Shown: positions 1 to 9,356 of the stretch, in pieces
How positions within the stretch are numbered: the first letter of the stretch is position 1
Layout: every line of letters starts with the position of its first letter
Assembly (NCBI GenBank): GCA_013823505.1
Contig: PNMH01000011.1
Location: forward strand, 1 to 64,000
From: Polaromonas sp.
GTDB taxonomy: Bacteria > Pseudomonadota > Gammaproteobacteria > Burkholderiales > Burkholderiaceae
Reading direction: 5' to 3'
Length of the DNA stretch: 64,000 bases
Translations under genes and position numbers: made by a program
The notes under the pieces: model-generated
What the model saw: the letters and a program-made list of their open reading frames with translations, nothing else
Databases searched by the model: none
Told to the model about the DNA's origin: nothing

Positions 1-262
1 ATTCGTCCGTGAAGCTCCTTCGGGTTCTTGTCATGCCTATCTCCTGAACACATCATGTCATTGGATGTGTCCGGGAAACTGGGGGAAGCCCAGGGTGTCC
101 TGGGTGTGCTGAAAGAAGTTTCCTACGAAGATCCCACGGACTTTTGCGCAGGAATGCCGACACCTCAACATGCCCGTTCATCCAAGGCAATCAACTTTCT
201 TGCATCAAGGCGAGGCTAAACCCAAGCTCTAAACAAGGTACTTCAACCTGCCAAGCACGCCC
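1..262. other. left-edge stretch without a convincing gene
   Basis: I see no open frame here that I would call a gene. The only sizeable frame, at 28-219, has no recognisable domain and unremarkable composition. The DNA is visibly less GC-rich than the rest of the window and belongs to the same foreign-looking segment as the next 900 bases. The upstream part of whatever element this is lies outside the window. Confidence 0.4.
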
Positions 263-661
263 GTGACCCAAGCACAACCCTCGACTTCCTGTGGTGCTGC
301 CGCAATTGCCACTGCGTCTTCCAATAGCCTGCCACTGCCCTACGGTGCAGAGGTCCATTGGATGTTGTGGCACCTCAACTGCGCAGAGAAAGACTGGCTT
401 GCTGCGGTTGCTTGCGGTGCGCTTTCTTCTGTCGGTGAGTCGTGCTGCCCCACGCAAGCAGAAGTCGAAAAACTGGACTCCTTTACGCGGAGTCTCGGGG
501 TGTGGTTGTTTGATGGTGTCCACGAACATTCGTTGAATGTTCAGCTGCTGCAGAACATACTTTCGGAGGCGCGTGTATGGGCAGGAGGTCGAAGCGCTAG
601 GAGCGTAGTTGTCGCCCGGCTACAACTTCTCCTGGACCTACTTCAGCGCTATCGTGACTAA
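263..661 (+). CDS. hypothetical protein, 132 aa
   Basis: I do not recognise this protein. It is 132 residues, starts with a GTG at 263 and has no clear signal peptide. The middle is rich in Trp, Cys and Leu (a MLWHLNCAEKDW stretch near residue 34), and the C-terminus is a Leu/Arg-rich helix ending LLDLLQRYRD. It lies in the lower-GC left segment. It converges on the next gene with a 4-base overlap of the two stop regions. A small cargo gene of a mobile element is possible. Whether it is really expressed is uncertain. Confidence 0.4.
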   Translation: MTQAQPSTSCGAAAIATASSNSLPLPYGAEVHWMLWHLNCAEKDWLAAVACGALSSVGESCCPTQAEVEKLDSFTRSLGVWLFDGVHEHSLNVQLLQNILSEARVWAGGRSARSVVVARLQLLLDLLQRYRD

Positions 662-1038
662 ACGAGCAAGCCCGGAACGGTGTCAAAGCTTGTTTCGGCG
701 TGCAGCACCGCCAAGACAGACTCAAGGCCTGCCACTATCTCCAGGACGCCCGACTGATTGAACCGGAATATCGGAGCATCAACCGCAACGCCTCCCTCAA
801 CTTTCCGCCATGAAGCAGGTGTGACCCTCGGACGCTGCGCGAGTACAACTGCACTTTCCACCAAGCTCCGATTGGCCCCCACGGTGGCAAGCGTTTTACC
901 CAAACCAGCCTCAATGCCCGCGAGCTGCTCGGATGTGGGTATCCAGCAGAAATGCCCTACTGGCGAACCTTTGATGTACTTGTATCCGATGTGCATACCG
1001 CGATTCGGTGCGATATTGCTTGCGTGTTGCTTAAACAT
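658..1038 (-). CDS. hypothetical protein, 126 aa
   Basis: Unrecognised protein on the minus strand, convergent with the 263-661 gene and overlapping it by 4 bases. A second Met 14 codons in (start at 996) is an equally possible start. Residue use is protein-like (GHFCWIPTSEQLAGIEAGLGKTL, abbreviated, near the middle), without membrane segments or known motifs. Base composition is lower in GC than the chromosomal genes from 1.2 kb on. It may be element cargo, but function cannot be inferred. Confidence 0.35.
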   Translation of the reverse strand: MFKQHASNIAPNRGMHIGYKYIKGSPVGHFCWIPTSEQLAGIEAGLGKTLATVGANRSLVESAVVLAQRPRVTPASWRKVEGGVAVDAPIFRFNQSGVLEIVAGLESVLAVLHAETSFDTVPGLLV

Positions 1039-1069
1039 ACGAAGAGCTTAATGCATGCCGGAAAGGCAA

Positions 1070-1199
1070 AGCGAACGACTCTTTTGTGGAAACAGGTAGG
1101 ACAAGCTTTTAGCGAAGCGAACGACTTTTTTATCAGGCCCAAGCCAATTAGTTCGCTAGCTTGTTGATTTCATTTAACTTTGTAGCGAGCAACTCTTTT
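1070..1199. repeat. three spaced direct repeats beside the comEC breakpoint
   Basis: Three near-identical copies of a 15-16 bp sequence occur in the same orientation: AGCGAACGACTCTTTT at 1070-1085, AGCGAACGACTTTTT at 1116-1130 and AGCGAGCAACTCTTTT at 1184-1199. The last copy ends about 12 bp before the point where comEC coding sequence resumes. Between copies two and three, at 1151-1157, lies an inverted GTTCGCT. Several spaced copies of a short site near a terminus resemble the transposase-binding arrays of Tn7-like and Tn402-like transposons. That identity is inference; the repeats themselves are plain in the sequence. Confidence 0.6.
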
Positions 1200-1202
1200 A
1201 CC

Positions 1203-1994
1203 TCACCCCACGATGGCGGACTGATCCCCCACCACCAGCGCCGCCAGCACACCGGCCGCGCGCGGGTCGTCCACGCGTTCGTCGATGCGCTCGCTCACGC
1301 TCTGGCGCCAGGTGTGCAGCGGGTGGCGCCACGTGGCGCCCAGGCGCTCGGGCGCCGGATCGCGCGGCCCGTTCTTCACATGGCCCGTGGCCTGGATGCC
1401 GCGCTCCCACAGCCAGTGTTCACGATCAAAGCCGTGCGGGTTGGACAGGCCGTGGGGACTGCGCAAACGCACCGTGAAGCGCCAGCGGTCCCCGGCCCGC
1501 ACGGAGGGGCCACGGCTGGCCAGTTCCCACAACGGCCCTTCGGCGGCAGGGCCGAAGCCGCTGTACCAGCCCAGCTGGATGCGCTCGGGCACAGACACCG
1601 GCTCTCCCGCGCGCGTGGCCGACTCCACCACGACATCAAACCGCTCGCCTTGCGCCATGCGCTGGGGCAACGAGGCCACACGGCCGATCAGTTCGATGTC
1701 GGTGCCTTGCAGGGCCGGGTCCAGCGCCTGGGCGGCAAAGTGCGCAGCGCGCGCGCCGGTAAGGCCCACGCCGACCAGGCAACCCGCGAGCACCAGAACA
1801 GCGGCGCGTGCGCGACCGGTCAGACGCGCACCCGGAGCCAACACCAGGCCCGCGCACAGCAGCAGGGCATACGCCCACCAAGGCCACAGGGCCGGCTGCT
1901 GCAACTGCAGCGCCACGCCCAGCACCCAGCCCGGCAAATACCCCAACCCACTCTGGCGCATGGTCAGGAGACCGGGCGCTTCACCGCTGCCCAC
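1203..1994 (-). pseudogene. comEC: ComEC/Rec2 competence protein, N-terminal fragment
   Basis: ComEC is the inner-membrane channel that takes up single-stranded DNA during transformation and is normally around 750-850 residues. This frame has only 263. It covers the N-terminal hydrophobic segments and the DUF4131-type domain, ending at LAALVVGDQSAI (residues 250-261). In intact homologues this motif leads into the competence membrane domain. Here two foreign codons (VG) and a stop follow, so both the channel domain and the C-terminal metallo-beta-lactamase-like domain are missing. The break lies near 1211, beside the direct repeats. An internal Met at residue 12 (1961) could be the true start. 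The gene faces away from the transglutaminase operon at 2112. Confidence 0.8.
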
Positions 1995-2111
1995 GCGGTG
2001 CTGAAGACGCCGTCATCGTTCTTTGGCGCAAGACTTGCTAGGATGAGTCCCAGCGCCCACGGCCAAGCCTTTGCCTGACGATCCATTGTTTCCTCCCTTG
2101 AAAGCCCCCAC

Positions 2112-5100
2112 ATGGCCATTCATGTCGCTCTGAGCCACATCACGCATTATCGATACGACCGGCTGGTCAAACTGGGCCCGCAAGTGGTCCGCCTGCGGCC
2201 TGCGCCGCACAGCCGCACCAAGGTGCTGTCGTACTCCCAGCGCATCGAGCCTGAAGGCCATTTCATCAACTGGCAACAGGACCCGTTTGCCAACTACCAG
2301 GCCCGCCTGGTCTTCCCCGAGCCCACCACCGAATTCAAGGTCACGATCGACCTGGTCGTGGAAATGGCGGTTTACAACCCGTTCGACTTTTTCCTGGAGC
2401 CGCGCGCGGAAAACTTCCCGTTCAGCTACGACGAGGAACAGAAAAAGGAGCTCGCGCCCTACCTGGTCACGGCCCCCGTGACGCCACTGCTCAAGGCGTA
2501 CCTCGCCACGGTGGACCGCAGCGAGCGCCGCACGATCGACTTCCTGGTGGACGTGAACCAGAAGCTGCAGCACGCCATTGCATACACCATCCGCATGGAG
2601 CCGGGTGTGCAGGCGCCCGAAGAAACGCTCAAGCTGGGCAGCGGCTCGTGCCGCGACACCGGCTGGCTGCTGGTGCAGATCCTGCGCCACATGGGCCTGG
2701 CTGCGCGCTTCGTCTCGGGCTACCTGATCCAGCTCAAGTCCGACGTGAAATCGGTCGACGGCCCCAACGGCCCCGAGCAGGACTTCACCGACCTTCATGC
2801 CTGGTGCGAGGTGTTCCTGCCCGGCGCTGGCTGGATCGGGCTGGACCCCACCTCCGGCCTGCTCGCCGGTGAAGGCCACATCCCGCTGGCCTGCACGCCG
2901 CAGCCTTCGAGTGCCGCGCCGGTCGAAGGCGCCATGGACAAGTGCGAGGTGGAGTTCAGCCACCACATGGGCGTGACCCGCGTCTACGAGTCACCCCGTG
3001 TGACGCTGCCCTACACCGACGACCAGTGGGCTGGCGTGGTGGCCCTGGGCGAGAAAGTCGATGTCGACCTCCAAAAACACGACGTGCGCCTGACCATGGG
3101 TGGTGAGCCCACCTTCGTGGCCACCAGCGACCGCGATGCAGCCGAGTGGAACACCGACGCGCTCGGCCCAACCAAGCGCGGCTACGCCACCGAGTTGCTG
3201 GACCGCCTGCGGGTGGAATACGGCGCGGGCGGCTTCGTCCACATGGGCCAGGGCAAGTGGTACCCGGGCGAGCAGCTGCCGCGCTGGGCGCTCTCCATGT
3301 TCTGGCGCGCCGACGGCGAAACCATCTGGAGCAACCCCGCCTTGCTGGCCGACGAGCGCGACGAAAAACACTACACCGCCGACGACGCGCGCCGCTTCAC
3401 GCAGGCGCTCGCGCGCAAGCTCGGCTTGTCCACGCAGTACATCACCCCCGGGTTTGAAGACACCTGGTACTACCTCTGGCGCGAACGCCGCTTGCCGGTG
3501 AACGTGGATCCGTTCGACGCCAAGCTCGACGACGAGCTTGAGCGCGCGCGCCTGCGCCGCGTGTTCACCCAGGGCCTGGAGGCCACGGTGGGCTACGTGC
3601 TGCCGTTGCAGGCCTCGGGCCCCAACGGCGCGCTGTCCAACAACGGCAAGAGCAACTACGCGCGCATCTCGGGCACCGTGTGGTCCACCGGCCCCTGGTT
3701 CTTCCGCGACGAGCGCATGTACCTCGTGCCCGGCGATTCGCCCATGGGCTACCGCCTGCCGCTGGACTCGCTGCCCTGGGTCTCGGCCGGCGACTACCCG
3801 TACCACATCGAACAGGATCCGCACACCGCGCGCGACCCGCTGCCACGTGGCGCAGCAGTCAAACACCAGGTCTCGCCCCACCAGGTGGGCGGCGGCTTTG
3901 CCGAAGGTGGCACGGTCTCCATGCAGGGCATGGACTTCGACCCCGACGCCGAAACCGTGGAAGGCCTGCGCGCCGGCCAGCCCGGCCCGGGTGCCGCGCC
4001 GGCACAAGCCTTGTCGGCCCGTTTCCCGCAGCGCGCCGAATCGGCCGCCTGGCTCACCCGCACCGCGCTCTGCGTGGAAGCCCGCGACCCGCACCGCTCC
4101 AACGGCCCCAAGGCCGAAAAAGCCGGCGGCGGCAAGATCCAGCACCTCTACATCTTCATGCCGCCCATGGCGCACCTGGAGGACTACCTCGATCTGCTGG
4201 CCGCGGTGGAAGCCACAGCCGAACGCCTGGGCATGACCATCGTGCTGGAGGGCTACCCACCGCCGCGCGACCCGCGACTGAAGATGCTGCAGATCACGCC
4301 CGACCCGGGCGTGGTGGAAGTCAACATCCACCCGGCCCACACCTGGGGTGAACTGGTGGAGCACACCGAGTTCCTGTACGAGGCCGCGCACCAGACCAAG
4401 ATGTGCGCGGAGAAGTTCATGACCGATGGCCGCCACACCGGCACCGGTGGCGGCAACCACTTCGTGATGGGTGGCGCCACGCCGGCCGACTCGCCCTTCC
4501 TGCGCAAGCCCGAACTGCTCGGCAGCCTGATCGCCTACTGGCACAACCACCCCTCGCTGTCTTACCTGTTCAGCGGCCTCTTCATCGGCCCGACCAGCCA
4601 GGCCCCGCGCGTGGACGAAGCTCGCAACGACCAGCTGTACGAGCTGGAGATCGCACTCGCCCAGATCGAAAAAAACCGCACCACCTACGGCGACCACATG
4701 CCGCCCTGGATGGTCGACCGCACGCTGCGCAACATCCTCATCGATGTGACGGGCAACACCCACCGCAGCGAGTTCTGCATCGACAAGCTGTACTCGCCCG
4801 ACTCGCCCACCGGCCGTCTGGGCCTGCTGGAACTGCGGGCGTTTGAAATGCCCCCACACGCCCGCATGAGCATCGCGCAGCAGCTGCTGCTGCGCGCACT
4901 CGTTTCGCGCTTCTGGCAGCAGCCCTGGCACGGCCGCCTCACCCGCTGGGGCACCGAGCTGCACGACCGCTACTTGCTGCCCACCTACGTGCGCATGGAC
5001 TTCGAGGACGTGCTCACCGACCTGGCCGACTTTGGCTACCCATTCGACATGGCCTGGTTCGATCCGCACTTCGAATTCCGCTTCCCCATGGTCGGCCAGG

Positions 5101-5618
5101 TGGCCGCGCGCGGCATCGAGCTCACCTTGCGCAGCGCGCTGGAGCCGTGGCACGTGATGGGCGAAGAAGGTGCGCCCGGCGGCACGGTGCGTTATGTGGA
5201 CTCCTCGCTGGAGCGCATCGAAGTGCGCGTGAAAGGCTGGAACGACAGCCGCCACGTGATCACCTGCAACGGCCGCGCCATCCCGATGCAGACCACCGGC
5301 ACCGCTGGCGAGTACGTGGCGGGCGTGCGCTACAAGGCATGGAGCCCACCCTCGGCGCTGCACCCCTCCATCCCGTCGCACGCGCCGCTCACCTTTGACA
5401 TCGTCGACACCTGGATGAAGCGCTCCATGGGCGGGTGCCAGTACCACGTGGCGCACCCGGGCGGACGCAACTACGACACGTTCCCGATCAACGCCTACGA
5501 AGCCGAGAGCCGCCGCATGTCGCGCTTCTTCCAGATGGGGCACACCCCGGGCCACATGGATGTGAAGCCGGCCAGCAGCAGCCGCGAGTTCCCTGCCACG
5601 CTGGACCTGCGCTACTGA
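2112..5618 (+). CDS. transglutaminase-like / DUF2126 protein
   Basis: A 1168-residue two-part protein. Residues 1-250 are a bacterial transglutaminase-like domain with a complete Cys-His-Asp triad: C180 (GSGSCRDTG), H229 (DLHAWCEV) and D245 (GLDPTSG). Residues from about 300 to the end match the DUF2126 region that accompanies such domains. No signal peptide is seen, so it is probably cytoplasmic. It begins an apparent operon with the ATP-grasp/alpha-E protein 95 bp downstream and a second transglutaminase. This gene set recurs in proteobacteria. It has been proposed, from domain logic, to make or cut peptide-like bonds, but the substrate is unknown. Confidence 0.85.
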   Translation: MAIHVALSHITHYRYDRLVKLGPQVVRLRPAPHSRTKVLSYSQRIEPEGHFINWQQDPFANYQARLVFPEPTTEFKVTIDLVVEMAVYNPFDFFLEPRAENFPFSYDEEQKKELAPYLVTAPVTPLLKAYLATVDRSERRTIDFLVDVNQKLQHAIAYTIRMEPGVQAPEETLKLGSGSCRDTGWLLVQILRHMGLAARFVSGYLIQLKSDVKSVDGPNGPEQDFTDLHAWCEVFLPGAGWIGLDPTSGLLAGEGHIPLACTPQPSSAAPVEGAMDKCEVEFSHHMGVTRVYESPRVTLPYTDDQWAGVVALGEKVDVDLQKHDVRLTMGGEPTFVATSDRDAAEWNTDALGPTKRGYATELLDRLRVEYGAGGFVHMGQGKWYPGEQLPRWALSMFWRADGETIWSNPALLADERDEKHYTADDARRFTQALARKLGLSTQYITPGFEDTWYYLWRERRLPVNVDPFDAKLDDELERARLRRVFTQGLEATVGYVLPLQASGPNGALSNNGKSNYARISGTVWSTGPWFFRDERMYLVPGDSPMGYRLPLDSLPWVSAGDYPYHIEQDPHTARDPLPRGAAVKHQVSPHQVGGGFAEGGTVSMQGMDFDPDAETVEGLRAGQPGPGAAPAQALSARFPQRAESAAWLTRTALCVEARDPHRSNGPKAEKAGGGKIQHLYIFMPPMAHLEDYLDLLAAVEATAERLGMTIVLEGYPPPRDPRLKMLQITPDPGVVEVNIHPAHTWGELVEHTEFLYEAAHQTKMCAEKFMTDGRHTGTGGGNHFVMGGATPADSPFLRKPELLGSLIAYWHNHPSLSYLFSGLFIGPTSQAPRVDEARNDQLYELEIALAQIEKNRTTYGDHMPPWMVDRTLRNILIDVTGNTHRSEFCIDKLYSPDSPTGRLGLLELRAFEMPPHARMSIAQQLLLRALVSRFWQQPWHGRLTRWGTELHDRYLLPTYVRMDFEDVLTDLADFGYPFDMAWFDPHFEFRFPMVGQVAARGIELTLRSALEPWHVMGEEGAPGGTVRYVDSSLERIEVRVKGWNDSRHVITCNGRAIPMQTTGTAGEYVAGVRYKAWSPPSALHPSIPSHAPLTFDIVDTWMKRSMGGCQYHVAHPGGRNYDTFPINAYEAESRRMSRFFQMGHTPGHMDVKPASSSREFPATLDLRY

Positions 5619-5713
5619 CCGTCCGCCGGGCGAAACGCCCTGTGTGACGGAAGCAACAAGGCGGACACCCCGGCGGGGTACCGCCCGCAGGGCAGCGGGC
5701 ATACTCGGGAGCA

Positions 5714-8314
5714 GTGAACCACGACGCTTCCGACTCCCTCTTCGACGAACTCAGTCCCGACAACCCCGGTGACTGGGCTTTGTCCTTGTCGGTCCCCGCC
5801 GACACGGGCCACCGGGACGAATTGCGCGCCGGGGGCAAGGCCGACAGCGATGCCCTGGCTGCCCCGTGGTCCAGTTTCTTCGAACACATCGGCACCGACG
5901 GGCTGGCCGACCTGAGCCGGCGCAACGACAACCTGCAGCGCCAGATCCGCGACAACGGCGTCACCTACAACGTCTACGCCGACGCCTCGGCCGGGCTGCA
6001 ACGTCCCTGGGCGCTGGACCTCTTCCCCATGCTGGTCGGCCCACAAGACTGGGCACAGATCGAAACCGGTGTGTTGCAACGCACCCGCCTGCTCAACGCC
6101 ATCATGGGCGACCTCTATGGCGAACGTGAATTGCTCAAGCGCGCGTTGCTGCCCGCAGCCCTGGTGCAGGGCCACCCCGGTTACCTGCGCTCCATGCAGG
6201 GCGTGAAGCCGCCGGGCGACACCTGGCTGCACATCGTGGGCTTCGACCTCGCGCACGGACCCGACGGCCGCTGGTGGGTGGTGGGCCAGCGCACGCAGGC
6301 GCCTTCGGGCCTGGGCTACCTGTTGGAGAACCGCATTGCGATCGCGCGGCAGTTTCCCAAGGCCTTCGCCGGCATGAAAGTGCAGCGCCTCGCCGCCAGC
6401 TACCGCGCGCTCATGGACGGCATCAAGCGCATGGCGCCCGAAGGTGAAAACGCGCGCATTGCGCTGCTCACCCCCGGCCCCTACAACGAAACCTATTTCG
6501 AACACGCCTACCTGGCGCGCTACCTCGGCCTCACGCTGGTCGAGGGCAACGACCTCACCGTGCGCGACCAGCGCCTCTACCTCAAGACACTCAGCGGCTT
6601 GGAGCCGGTGCACGCCCTGATCAAGCGACTGGACGATGAATGGCTGGACCCGCTGGAGCTGCGTTCGGACTCGCGTCTGGGCGTTCCCGGCCTGCTGCAG
6701 GTGCTGCGCGCGGGCAACCTGCTGCTGGCCAATGCGCCCGGCTCGGCGCCACTCGAATCCAGCGCCCTGCTCGGCTTTTTGCCCGCCATCAGCCGCCACC
6801 TGCTGGGTGAAGAGTTGGCCATGCCGTCGCTGGCCACCTGGTGGTGCGGTGAAGACGCGGCCTTGCGCGAGGTGCTGCCGCTCATCAAGGGTAGCGTGAT
6901 CAAACCTACCTACCCGCGCTCGGGCCTGGACACCGCCATGGGGCAGAGCCTGAGCGAGCGCGAGCTCGATGAATGGTCCGGTCGCATGGCACGCCACCCC
7001 GACCACTACACGGTGCAGTCATGGCTCCCTCTCTCCCAAACGCCCACCTGGTCGGGCGAACGGCTGATGCCACGCTCGGCCATGCTGCGCGTGTTTGCAC
7101 TGGCCGATGGCGCGGGCTCCTGGCGCGTGCTGCCCGGCGGCCTGGTGCGCCTGGCGCAGCGCGGTGAACTCATCGCCGCCATGCAGCGCGGCGGCAGCAG
7201 CGCCGACTGCTGGGTGCTCACCGACGGCCCGGTGGACCACACCAGCCTGCTGCAATCGGCGCCCAGCACATTGGCACTGGCACAGCAGAAACGTCCGGTC
7301 ACGAGCCGAGCCGCGGAGAACCTGTTCTGGCTCGGCCGCTACACCGAGCGCGCTGAAAACAGCTTGCGCCTCGCGCAGATCGTGCTCAACCACCTGGGCG
7401 GCGAAGAGCCCAACTCCCGCCCACTCATGGCCTGGCTCACCGCCACCGCCACCGAGAACTCGCTGGTGATCTCCGAAGCGCCCACTGCCACCGCGTCACC
7501 GCGCGTGTTCGCGCGCAGCCTCATGGCCGCGCTCTCGCCCAAAGCCACCGACCCGCTGTTTGCCAAATCGCACAGCGTGGGCTTCAACCTGCGCGCGCTC
7601 AAAGCCGCCGCCTCGCAGGTGCGCGAGCGCTTGTCCCAGGAACACTGGCACCTGATCGAGCGCACCGAAACCTGCTTTGCGCGCGACTGTGCGGCCCTGT
7701 CCACGGACGCCGAGTACGCCACCGCCGAGGCCCTCACCGCGCTGCAGAACGCCAGCGAACTGCTGGCCGCCATCACCGGCTCACAGACCGACCGCATGGT
7801 CCACGACGACGGCTGGCGCCTGCTCTCCATGGGCCGCCACATCGAGCGCCTCATCACGCTCTCGCGCGCCCTGTCGCTGGCGCTCGAACACGGCTGCGTG
7901 CACGACCAGGCCGGCTTCGAAGCGGTGATCGCACTGTTCGACAGCACCATCACCTTCCATGCCCAATACCAGCAACGGCGCGACATGGTGGCGCTCATCG
8001 ACCTGCTGGTGATGGACCGCGACAACCCGCGCTCGCTGGCCTGGGTGGTGCAGACGCTTCGCTCCCGCCTGGACAAGCTGGCCCGCAGCGCGACGCCACA
8101 AGACGCCGTGCTGGCCCGGGGCCTGCCCAACCCCGACACCTGGGTCCTGCCCGAACTGAGCAACTGGCAACGCAGCCCCGAGGGCCTGCGCACCTGGAGC
8201 GACCTGGCCGAGCTGCTGGACGGCTGTGAGCTGGCGGCGGTGGAACTCTCCAACGAGCTCAGCCGCCTGCATTTCAGCCATGCGGATCTGCGCAACCAAA
8301 GTTTGGGCGCGTGA
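5714..8314 (+). CDS. circularly permuted ATP-grasp / alpha-E domain protein
   Basis: An 866-residue fusion that starts with GTG. Residues about 90-470 form a circularly permuted ATP-grasp type 2 domain (formerly DUF404/DUF407), a fold that ligates amines to carboxylates using ATP. From about residue 530 (SRAAENLFWLGRYTERAEN) to the end is the helical alpha-E domain (DUF403). In many genomes the two parts are separate genes, so the fusion supports a joint role. It sits between two transglutaminase-like genes, with one base separating its stop from the next start. Together they suggest a ligase/peptidase system acting on an unidentified peptide or polymer. Confidence 0.85.
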   Translation: MNHDASDSLFDELSPDNPGDWALSLSVPADTGHRDELRAGGKADSDALAAPWSSFFEHIGTDGLADLSRRNDNLQRQIRDNGVTYNVYADASAGLQRPWALDLFPMLVGPQDWAQIETGVLQRTRLLNAIMGDLYGERELLKRALLPAALVQGHPGYLRSMQGVKPPGDTWLHIVGFDLAHGPDGRWWVVGQRTQAPSGLGYLLENRIAIARQFPKAFAGMKVQRLAASYRALMDGIKRMAPEGENARIALLTPGPYNETYFEHAYLARYLGLTLVEGNDLTVRDQRLYLKTLSGLEPVHALIKRLDDEWLDPLELRSDSRLGVPGLLQVLRAGNLLLANAPGSAPLESSALLGFLPAISRHLLGEELAMPSLATWWCGEDAALREVLPLIKGSVIKPTYPRSGLDTAMGQSLSERELDEWSGRMARHPDHYTVQSWLPLSQTPTWSGERLMPRSAMLRVFALADGAGSWRVLPGGLVRLAQRGELIAAMQRGGSSADCWVLTDGPVDHTSLLQSAPSTLALAQQKRPVTSRAAENLFWLGRYTERAENSLRLAQIVLNHLGGEEPNSRPLMAWLTATATENSLVISEAPTATASPRVFARSLMAALSPKATDPLFAKSHSVGFNLRALKAAASQVRERLSQEHWHLIERTETCFARDCAALSTDAEYATAEALTALQNASELLAAITGSQTDRMVHDDGWRLLSMGRHIERLITLSRALSLALEHGCVHDQAGFEAVIALFDSTITFHAQYQQRRDMVALIDLLVMDRDNPRSLAWVVQTLRSRLDKLARSATPQDAVLARGLPNPDTWVLPELSNWQRSPEGLRTWSDLAELLDGCELAAVELSNELSRLHFSHADLRNQSLGA

Positions 8315-8315
8315 C

Positions 8316-9287
8316 ATGCTGCTGCGCATCCTGCACCGCACCCGCTACCGCTACCACGGCTCGATCGACCTCGCCCAGCACATGGTGCACCTGTGCCCGC
8401 TGGACACGCCACACCAGCGCCTGATCGGCAACGAACTGCGCATCGACCCAGCGCCGGCCGCGCGCAGCCAGACGACCGACGTGTTCGGCAACCAGCGCAC
8501 CTTCTTTTCGCTGCAAGCCACGCACAGCGTGCTCACCGTGGAGGCGGACAGCCTGGTCGAGACCAGCGCGCACCAGCCGCTGCCCCAGACCCCTCCCTGG
8601 CGCGCCATGACCTGGGAGCGCGTGCGCGAGCATTTCCGCTACCGGGCCAATGCCCCGTTCGATCCGGCGGCTGAATTCCTGTTTGCGTCGCCCTACGTGC
8701 CGCGCGACGACGCCTTCGCGGCCTTCGCGCGTCCCGCGTTCAAGCCGGGACTGCCCGCGCTGGCCGCGGCCCAGGCGCTGATGGAACTCATCCACACCGA
8801 CCTCACCTACGAGACCGCCAGCACCGAAGTGAACACCCCCGCGCTTGAAGCCCTCGCCCAGGGCAAGGGCGTGTGCCAGGACTTCGCCCACATCATGCTG
8901 GGCTGCCTGCGCACGCTGGGCTTGCCAGCGCGCTATGTGAGCGGCTACCTCCTCACGCGCCCTGCGCCCGGCAAGGTGCGCCTGATCGGCGCCGATGCGT
9001 CACACGCCTGGGTGTCGGTGTATGTGCCGATCGTGAATGAGTCGGACGATGGGGCTGAAACCACCGGCGCCTGGTTCGACTTCGACCCCACCAACAACCG
9101 CTGCGGCTGGGGCAGCCCGGGCGAAGACTACGTGACGCTGGCCACCGGCCGCGATTTTGGTGACGTTTCGCCCATGCGCGGCGTGATCCAGAGCGGTGCC
9201 GACCACACGCTGCAGGTGGCCGTGACGGTGGCGCCACCCGACGAACTGAAAGTGCTCGAAGCCCAGGAGGCGGGCCCCAAAGCCTGA
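8316..9287 (+). CDS. transglutaminase family protein
   Basis: A 323-residue protein with an N-terminal bacterial transglutaminase domain and a papain-like core carrying C187 (GVCQDFAH), H230 (SHAWVSV) and D257 (FDFDPTNN). The last motif is typical of proteins encoded beside alpha-E proteins. I chose the ATG at 8316 because it falls one base after the upstream stop and begins the conserved MLLRILHRTRYRYHG segment. An in-frame ATG 90 bases earlier would overlap the upstream gene and add unrelated residues. It is the third gene of the operon. It is probably a peptidase or amidase partner of the ATP-grasp protein rather than a cross-linking enzyme. Confidence 0.85.
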   Translation: MLLRILHRTRYRYHGSIDLAQHMVHLCPLDTPHQRLIGNELRIDPAPAARSQTTDVFGNQRTFFSLQATHSVLTVEADSLVETSAHQPLPQTPPWRAMTWERVREHFRYRANAPFDPAAEFLFASPYVPRDDAFAAFARPAFKPGLPALAAAQALMELIHTDLTYETASTEVNTPALEALAQGKGVCQDFAHIMLGCLRTLGLPARYVSGYLLTRPAPGKVRLIGADASHAWVSVYVPIVNESDDGAETTGAWFDFDPTNNRCGWGSPGEDYVTLATGRDFGDVSPMRGVIQSGADHTLQVAVTVAPPDELKVLEAQEAGPKA

Positions 9288-9356
9288 GCCTTGCGCCAAC
9301 CGCCCGACGACAGGGGCGTCATTAGAATGGGTCGCTCATCCTTCAGGAGCCATCCC

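Noticed and set aside
1040..1199. integron attC site suggested by the imperfect inverted repeat (ACAAGCTTTTAGCGAA / GTTCGCTAGCTTGT)
   Set aside because: No GTTRRRY/RYYYAAC core pair at the ends, and no attC-sized gap between the hypothetical genes. The spaced direct repeats fit a transposon end better.
2991..5702. 903-codon open frame on the minus strand opposite the DUF2126 gene
   Set aside because: High-GC codon bias leaves long antisense frames. This one has no recognisable domain and is fully overlapped by a convincing gene.
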